Source of the DNA: Anisakis pegreffii
Taxonomy: Eukaryota; Nematoda; Chromadorea; Rhabditida; Anisakidae
NCBI GenBank assembly: GCA_035041965.1
Contig: JAPYMA010000912.1
Span: forward strand, 1-64,000
Direction: 5' to 3'
DNA length: 64,000 bases
In this document: one piece after another, positions 58,919-64,000 of the stretch
Position numbering within the stretch: position 1 is the stretch's first letter
How the letters are laid out: each line of letters starts with the position of its first letter
Position numbers and translations under genes: made by a program
Notes under the pieces: generated by a model
The model's input: the letters and a program-made list of their open reading frames with translations, nothing else
Database searches by the model: none
Told to the model about the DNA's origin: nothing

Positions 58919-61087
58919 ATGAACGTGGCCGCTCGAAGTGCTGGAATACGTCGCCTTCAGACGCAGAGAACTACCGAGCAGGTAGATGAGAGAATGTCAC
59001 AGATCATTTCGTTATCATAGCAACTTTAGTTGCGTTTTTATTTACTGCTGCCAAAATTTTCGATTGTTCGAGAATGGCGATATGTGCACTGTTAAGATTG
59101 TGTTTTTTTCAGTTTCCGCCGCATGCAGTTGCTTGTAAGGCGTGGTTTAAGTTTGCTGCATCGATGTTGAAATTGAGCACAGTTGATGATTCAGTATGAC
59201 AGATAGAATTTCACGCGAGCTGCTTGACCCACTTCATTCATCACCTTCATGAATAAGTTTCAGAAAAAAATTCCGGAATCACGTCGTGATAGTATGGTTA
59301 ATCTGGAATCCACAGAGAAAACATCATCCACGAACAGTCTACAGGTGCCGCCGATTGCCCGAAGACGATCCGGTTCGATACCCGCAGTTCGCTTGTCATT
59401 GGTAAGGTTTCTGAATTACTTTTATTCATTTCTATGTTATGCGACTGGGTACACGCACAAAATGCTCCTCTCGTGAATGATGCTCTACAAATCTGAACTG
59501 ATCACACCTCACTGATTCACGATTAATAATTCTTTCGATCAAATACTCGTTATGCATCGATTAGGAGTGTTATCAGCAACACCTCTGCAGCTATGTATAA
59601 GTTCAAAGTGAACATTTGAAAAAAATATCTGCCCTCAAATGAATGCAGTAAGTTGAGAGAAATCTTCAGGCAGTCGCATGGGGTTTGAAGCCAGACCAAT
59701 GTCGCGCATTGCGCATAACATGGAGTAGACTGTGTCTCTCGCCACGATCCAGCTGTAAGGGAATTGTCGCAATTATGGATCGTATTTTTGAGAAATTCGA
59801 CGAGGTGAAAGCAGCTACTGATACGAGATACATTCATCAATATGATAAAATGATTTAAGCCTTTCGAACCCTTCAATAGCTCAATTGCTTTCCTGAATCA
59901 ACTATCTTCAATCAGCTTTCTGTGGATCTCCATTCGCTTTATGCCTCTCTCTTCAAGTCGACGCATTCCCCTGAATGAAATGCTCAACGAAACTCTTACC
60001 ATTCGCTTTGCTACCAGTCTATTTGCTGGAAAATTGTTTATGAAAGGAGGCGATTTCAGAAAGTAAAGCGATTTCAGAAAGTTAAAAGTGTTCGCGAGAT
60101 CTTCTACAATACTGCATTCGTGGACAGTATGGCCGACCACTCGCTTAGACGTCACTCAAGTCAATCGATCGCAACACTTCGCGATCATACGCATTTCTTC
60201 GTGTCGCTGATCAGTCAAGTGATTCAAGCTTTTGATTGCGCACCTTATGAAACTTTGGAACACATCGATAAAATCGGTTCATTTTCATCCTCTTTTTCTA
60301 GCGAATACTTCGTTGAAGATACATTTGCACTATTCGTATTCACCACGAATACTCGTTTGCTCAGAAGAACCAAATTTCTACCGAAAAATGACGAACAATT
60401 CATTTCAAGGATCCTCTCATGCGTCACTAAAAAAATACGGATTCAAAGACTCAATGTGGGACAAACTTGGGGAACTCGTAATTGATGCGTTTGTTGTGCA
60501 GGTTTGTTGACTGTTACATTCAGGAAAATATGAACAGTTCAGTTCTAATGAAATGCAGCAAAAACATTACACTCAATCGATTTAACTGTATTCATCGTCA
60601 AGCAAAAAGAATTTTTCTGCAAAACATTTATTCACCGAAATTCTGTCTTGTCAATTCTGTCCACCGAAAAAACTAAGCAGCCGACGTTGAGATTCCCGGA
60701 CGTTCCACAATTTTTTCAGGATTAGATCATTACTTGTCAGAGGCTTTATTGTATCTGAATGAGGCCTCGTAGGGTCATTTACGTCGTTTTCAGGATTGTG
60801 TGCGCGGGTTTCCGGATGCTTGCCGGGCGTGGACAATTCTGATCGCTGCGCTGATTGATCGCCTTCGATCCGCACGAATCAATAGCGCACAATCGCAAGA
60901 ACCCTCAACACCAACCACCAGCGGAATTGTGGCCGTGCGTCGCATATTCCGAAGCGAATCAGTGACCCCTCTGTCGTTTCTACGACCCCGTTCGAATACG
61001 CTCAGTCCAGTGCCCGGCCTTCGCCGACGGGTGTCCCGGCGTGACAGTGTTCGATCGCAGAAATGCACCCCTGTGACCCCCACATGA
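58919..61087 (+). CDS. Globin with extended N- and C-terminal tails (nematode globin family)
   Basis: Six exons join in phase to 306 residues: 58919-58981, 59264-59401, 59670-59804, 60078-60276, 60410-60501, 60794-61087. After a basic, Ser/Arg-rich leader (PPIARRRSGSIPAVRLSL) comes a complete globin fold. Helix A is LKPDQCRALRITWSRL, B is GIVAIMDRIFEKFDE, and C-E is SVREIFYNTAFVDSM then IATLRDHTHFF, with the E7 distal His in LRDH. E-F is APYETLEHIDKIGSSHASLK, with the F8 proximal His in SSHAS. G-H is DSMWDKLGELVIDAFVVQ, then FPDACRAWTILIAALIDRLR. The last exon adds a ~70-residue Arg/Ser/Thr/Pro-rich tail. Both haem histidines are present, so it should bind haem, perhaps hexacoordinate; the role (oxygen sensing or redox rather than bulk transport) is inferred from C. 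elegans globins. An acceptor at 58883 lies 35 bases before the ATG. The codon frame is open to 58884, so an earlier coding exon is possible. Confidence 0.93.
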
Positions 61088-61670
61088 ATTCATCACAAAA
61101 TAACTATTTTTTGGAACAGGTCCTCCTCACCAATCAAAGTTATCAATCAGTTTATCCAATTGATCATATAGCAATCTCAATTCACCACCAGATTCAAATT
61201 TGTTAATGTTTTCCAGTGAAATGAACTCGTTCTAGCAATAATTTGTCACCTTCCTGATAATATTGTATATACGATTTTGTAATTAAGATGCTCTGGAAGT
61301 CGATCACGATTTCATGTTGAAAAATGTACTGGTTGACCATTTCCATTCACTACGTTTGTTGTGAGGTGACAGCTTCCAGGTCCATATGAATGCGTGTATG
61401 TTCACGACTACAGTCCTTAGAATAAGGCTGCGATCATCATCTAATTATCCCAAGAAATGCCATAGGCAAGAACCTTGAAAGTTCTAGTCTATGTCTGAAT
61501 TTCAGAAAAGCAAACTGATTACCAGTTCTCAACAGTACTTTTCTACTGCAATTGTAAATGGATTGTCCACAAAATATTTGAAATGTTTATCTATTCATTT
61601 ATTCACATTTATTTGATTGTTTGGCATAAATTGGTAAAATTAAAGCATCAGAAAGGCGCAAGATATATCA
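61088..61670. other. Intergenic between convergent genes
   Basis: The 3' flanks of the globin gene (plus) and of the minus-strand gene ending at 61671. No AATAAA near the globin stop; no other feature seen. Confidence 0.45.
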
Positions 61671-63633
61671 TCAAACAATGAGAACATGATCGCTTCGACC
61701 ATATCGCTCTATGAACATACGTTGTGAAGAATAACTGTTATGTTGCATGTCAGCAGCATTAGCTGTAGTGTCAGTTTGGAAGAATTCATCATTCATCGTA
61801 TTATCGTCAGTTAAGCGAAAAGTTGCCATAAAACGGCTCAAGAGATTATCAGCCTTTAAAATGATTTCATTCCGGTAATTTTCTGTATTGATAAGGTCAT
61901 CTATGAGGAGATTCCGTGTTTTAATGCAATTCAACGCACACATTCAAGAAACGCTCTTCTTTTGTTTCAGTGAAACGACTGAATACTTGGACGGATACAG
62001 AGCAACATCATCAAACACTACATAAATGAATGTGAAAGCTTCAGCATCATTCTATGTACATAGAGAAAAACGAACTAAACACGAATGAACAATAAATAAA
62101 ACGTGATTGCTCTCTGAACAATTCTGATCAACTTCAGGTGGCTCGTAATTTGTTGCTTAATGATCAACGTGATTCTGCTGCTTATTAGAATTTTTCTCAA
62201 AACTATTTTTACATTTTCGCTCATTCGAGATCCAAGATTTCTGAGCTACAAAACTCGAGATTTCACTAGGGATCCATCGTGAGGAAGTCATTTCAATTGT
62301 ACGACAACATTAACAATAACAGTAACAGCAACGTGGTAGTAATAATAATAATAAGAATTGAAATATGCACAGCAGCATTTTATAGTGTCATTGCAAAAAC
62401 AATAGTTTAAATCTAATCGAGAGTGGCAATGAGGCAACAAACTTTTGTTGAGCAGCATTTGTGAAACAGTTTGAAAATTCAATTGCATATTTTGACTGGA
62501 TTTTGACTATTCTCCAAATATATTAAGACGAAACTCTCTCTTAACAGAGAAATCCTTCACGTTGCTCCAAATTCAAATCACAATCTATGCCAAGTTGAGC
62601 ATGTTTCCATGAATGATTGCCATCTGACAATTGAGCACTCAAATGGTTCCAATAAATTTTAGTATCAGGTTTTTGAAGCAGTTCGTGGACTGAAATTCAA
62701 GAATTGATAGCGCTTCTTCCTGAAAATGTTTCATTTTGTTGGTGAACGGGAAAGAAATTCGAATAAAATTCTGCAAAAACAATTGGAAATGAAATCGTCT
62801 AGTGATGAAAGTTCGACAGATTGTGGACAAATGAACCGATACGTTGCAGAGGTCTCAAAATGGTGACAACCTGTAAGAAATCGGTGTTTTTTTCGAGTCA
62901 TCTAACGGCGTTTGCTCGATCACGTCTGGCGACCACAAATTCGGTGAATTGTTATTTGGAGAGAACTTTGTGTTGGCGGTTTCTTTCGGTGATGAAGCAT
63001 TATTGGTTTTTGACAGAAAGATACTTTTTGGAACGATTCCGTTATCAGCTTTTTTGACGCTCTCCTGCGATGAGAGTGTATTCTGAAAAGCACATCAAAG
63101 CACTGACAAAATTTACCTCGTGGAACATTGCAGCAACTTTTTAGATGAGAGCAAAGTGTATGGATTGTTACATTTGGACTATATCTGATCTATTAACAAA
63201 CACTACTAATCACCGTTGTTTTGTTGATCGCTGTGAGCGATCGGCGGAATATTGATTTTATTAGAGTTATGATTATTTATTGGATTGGTATTTGGCTACG
63301 TTTAATTATGCAAAGTATTCACGGCGACTAATTAATTACTCGGTTGTGTTCGGTTGGCCTGCTCGCCTAGCCGGCGGGGTGGCGTCAATCAAGGCTAAAA
63401 CAGTGCGAACGGAAACGCGAGCATTGTGGCCAGCAACGTTAGAAACGTTTGATAGCCTGACCAATCCAGGTAGTCCAGATAAACCACTAATCACCACGCA
63501 TGGTTCATAGGAGGAATTGGAACTCACATACTTTCTGATTCGGAATCATTCCTTGCGTATCCGAGCGACGTCTGAAGCGTCGTTGACGACGCATTTCCTT
63601 CTCCTCTTCAGCATTCACTGTCGAGGCAACAAC
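61671..63633 (-). CDS. Unrecognised gene, 3' part, with PDZ-ligand-like C-terminus
   Basis: Minus-strand exons 63633-63532 and 63064-62871 are sure: acceptors attttcag and atcgcag, donors gtatgt and gttgtc, phases agree. They encode VNAEEEKEMRRQRRFRRRSD then TQGMIPNQK, and a polar stretch (KADNGIVPKSIFLSK, SPNLWSPDVIEQTPLDDSKK). The terminal frame ending at 61671 (about 61905 downward) has exon-like composition: NYRNEIILKADNLLSRFMAT, then MFIERYGRSDHVLIV and stop. How it joins is unsettled; a short exon reading KKRYQFLNF near 62725 would fit phase. The final hydrophobic residues (VLIV) look like a PDZ ligand, as in channel and receptor tails, which also fits the cytosolic basic cluster. The gene continues past the right window edge. 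No family recognised. Confidence 0.6.
63215..63473 (-). repeat. 265-bp interspersed repeat, copy 3 (in an intron)
   Basis: Reverse-complement copy of 26089-26353, inside the intron 63065-63531 of the minus-strand gene, so it lies in the sense direction of its host gene, as copy 1 does. Ends at ...gaccaatccaggtag. Confidence 0.85.
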
Positions 63634-64000
63634 CTGAAAATCACCATATTTCATTCAGCCTTAACCGTGCCCTTTTAATGCAACATCCATCTGAGTAAAT
63701 TCATTCGTTATTCTCAATTTCAGGTGCAAGTGATCAGACAAAAGATCAAATCATCAGTGATGAGCATAGAAATATCTCACGAATGAGCGAGCGACTTCTA
63801 ATTCAACTGTACTTCTGTTCTGATGAAGTTTTTCGATAAGCTGTAGGTTAGCAGGCGATTCGCATACAATATTGTGATCTTACTAAGCAGCCGAGATGAC
63901 AACGACAACAACATCAACATGATCTTATCAACTACATGGAACCTTTGGATTAGTTTAGAGATGCTATGTCGATAATTAAGAGTGTTACGAATACGTCTCA

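Noticed and set aside
59041..59211. Exon-like frame after ttttttcag (FPPHAVACKAW)
   Set aside because: Would break phase between globin exons 58919-58981 and 59264-59401, which join directly in phase 0.
60790..61083. 97-codon minus-strand frame opposite the last globin exon
   Set aside because: Shadow of the GC-rich Arg/Ser tail; the plus-strand frame continues the globin fold in phase.
1..64000. CRISPR arrays, rRNA, intact tRNA, spliced-leader RNA genes
   Set aside because: No regular spacer arrays, rRNA signatures, full cloverleafs or SL exon sequences were seen on reading both strands; only the tRNA-like fragment at the left edge.

Overview
The window is a stretch of AT-rich nuclear DNA from an invertebrate, most likely a parasitic-type nematode. 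Genes are broken into short exons by GT-AG introns whose acceptors are mostly tttcag. Four of the five best-defined starts sit 18-72 bases after a separate tttcag/tgcag-like acceptor, as expected for spliced-leader trans-splicing, and the fifth follows a cttttag acceptor. The proteins match animal families, including a nematode-style four-pass membrane family and a nematode-style globin. Species cannot be named from the sequence. No bacterial operons, rRNA, intact tRNA or CRISPR were seen. Exon models below were built by hand from reading frame, splice dinucleotides and phase, and in the well-supported genes every joined exon keeps phase.

Left part (1-7.6 kb): repeat-rich, with a retrotransposon gag remnant (minus strand), a duplicated ~480-bp unit carrying a perfectly conserved 152-bp GC-rich core, a small cluster of histone-3'-end-like stem-loops, and several hairpins.

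Central gene block (7.6-38 kb, all plus strand): CHK1 checkpoint kinase (7647-12065), an HDHD2-type HAD phosphatase (13347-15168), CFAP36/CCDC104 ciliary ARL3-binding-type protein (17050-22489), a DUF7027/LAPTM-like four-pass membrane protein (25834-28270), an unrecognised basic, low-complexity protein with a histidine tract (29422-31528), the 3' part of a second multi-pass membrane protein (36676-37638) and a doubtful Ig-like reading frame (37766-38359). A hAT-type nonautonomous transposon lies inside a long CFAP36 intron, and a copy of a 265-bp repeat lies inside the first intron of the membrane-protein gene.

Right part (40-64 kb): a second, oppositely oriented hAT copy; a minus-strand secreted-type protein with four GCC2/GCC3 (ephrin-receptor-like) modules and two EGF modules (41271-43532); minus-strand exons of an unrecognised, probably secreted family (45817-46621, possible signal-peptide exon near 50.7 kb); a loose set of plus-strand exon-like frames (53.3-55.2 kb); a complete six-exon globin gene (58919-61087) with both haem histidines; and at the end a minus-strand gene (61671-63633) whose product ends in a PDZ-ligand-like tail. 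Long gene-poor stretches separate these. Two more copies of the 265-bp repeat lie at 55.5 and 63.2 kb.

Functionally the genes do not form one pathway: cell-cycle checkpoint, phosphatase, cilium, endolysosomal membrane, extracellular matrix and haem-protein functions are neighbours by chance. What links the window is its set of small mobile elements, each present in 2-3 copies, mostly sitting in introns or intergenic DNA.
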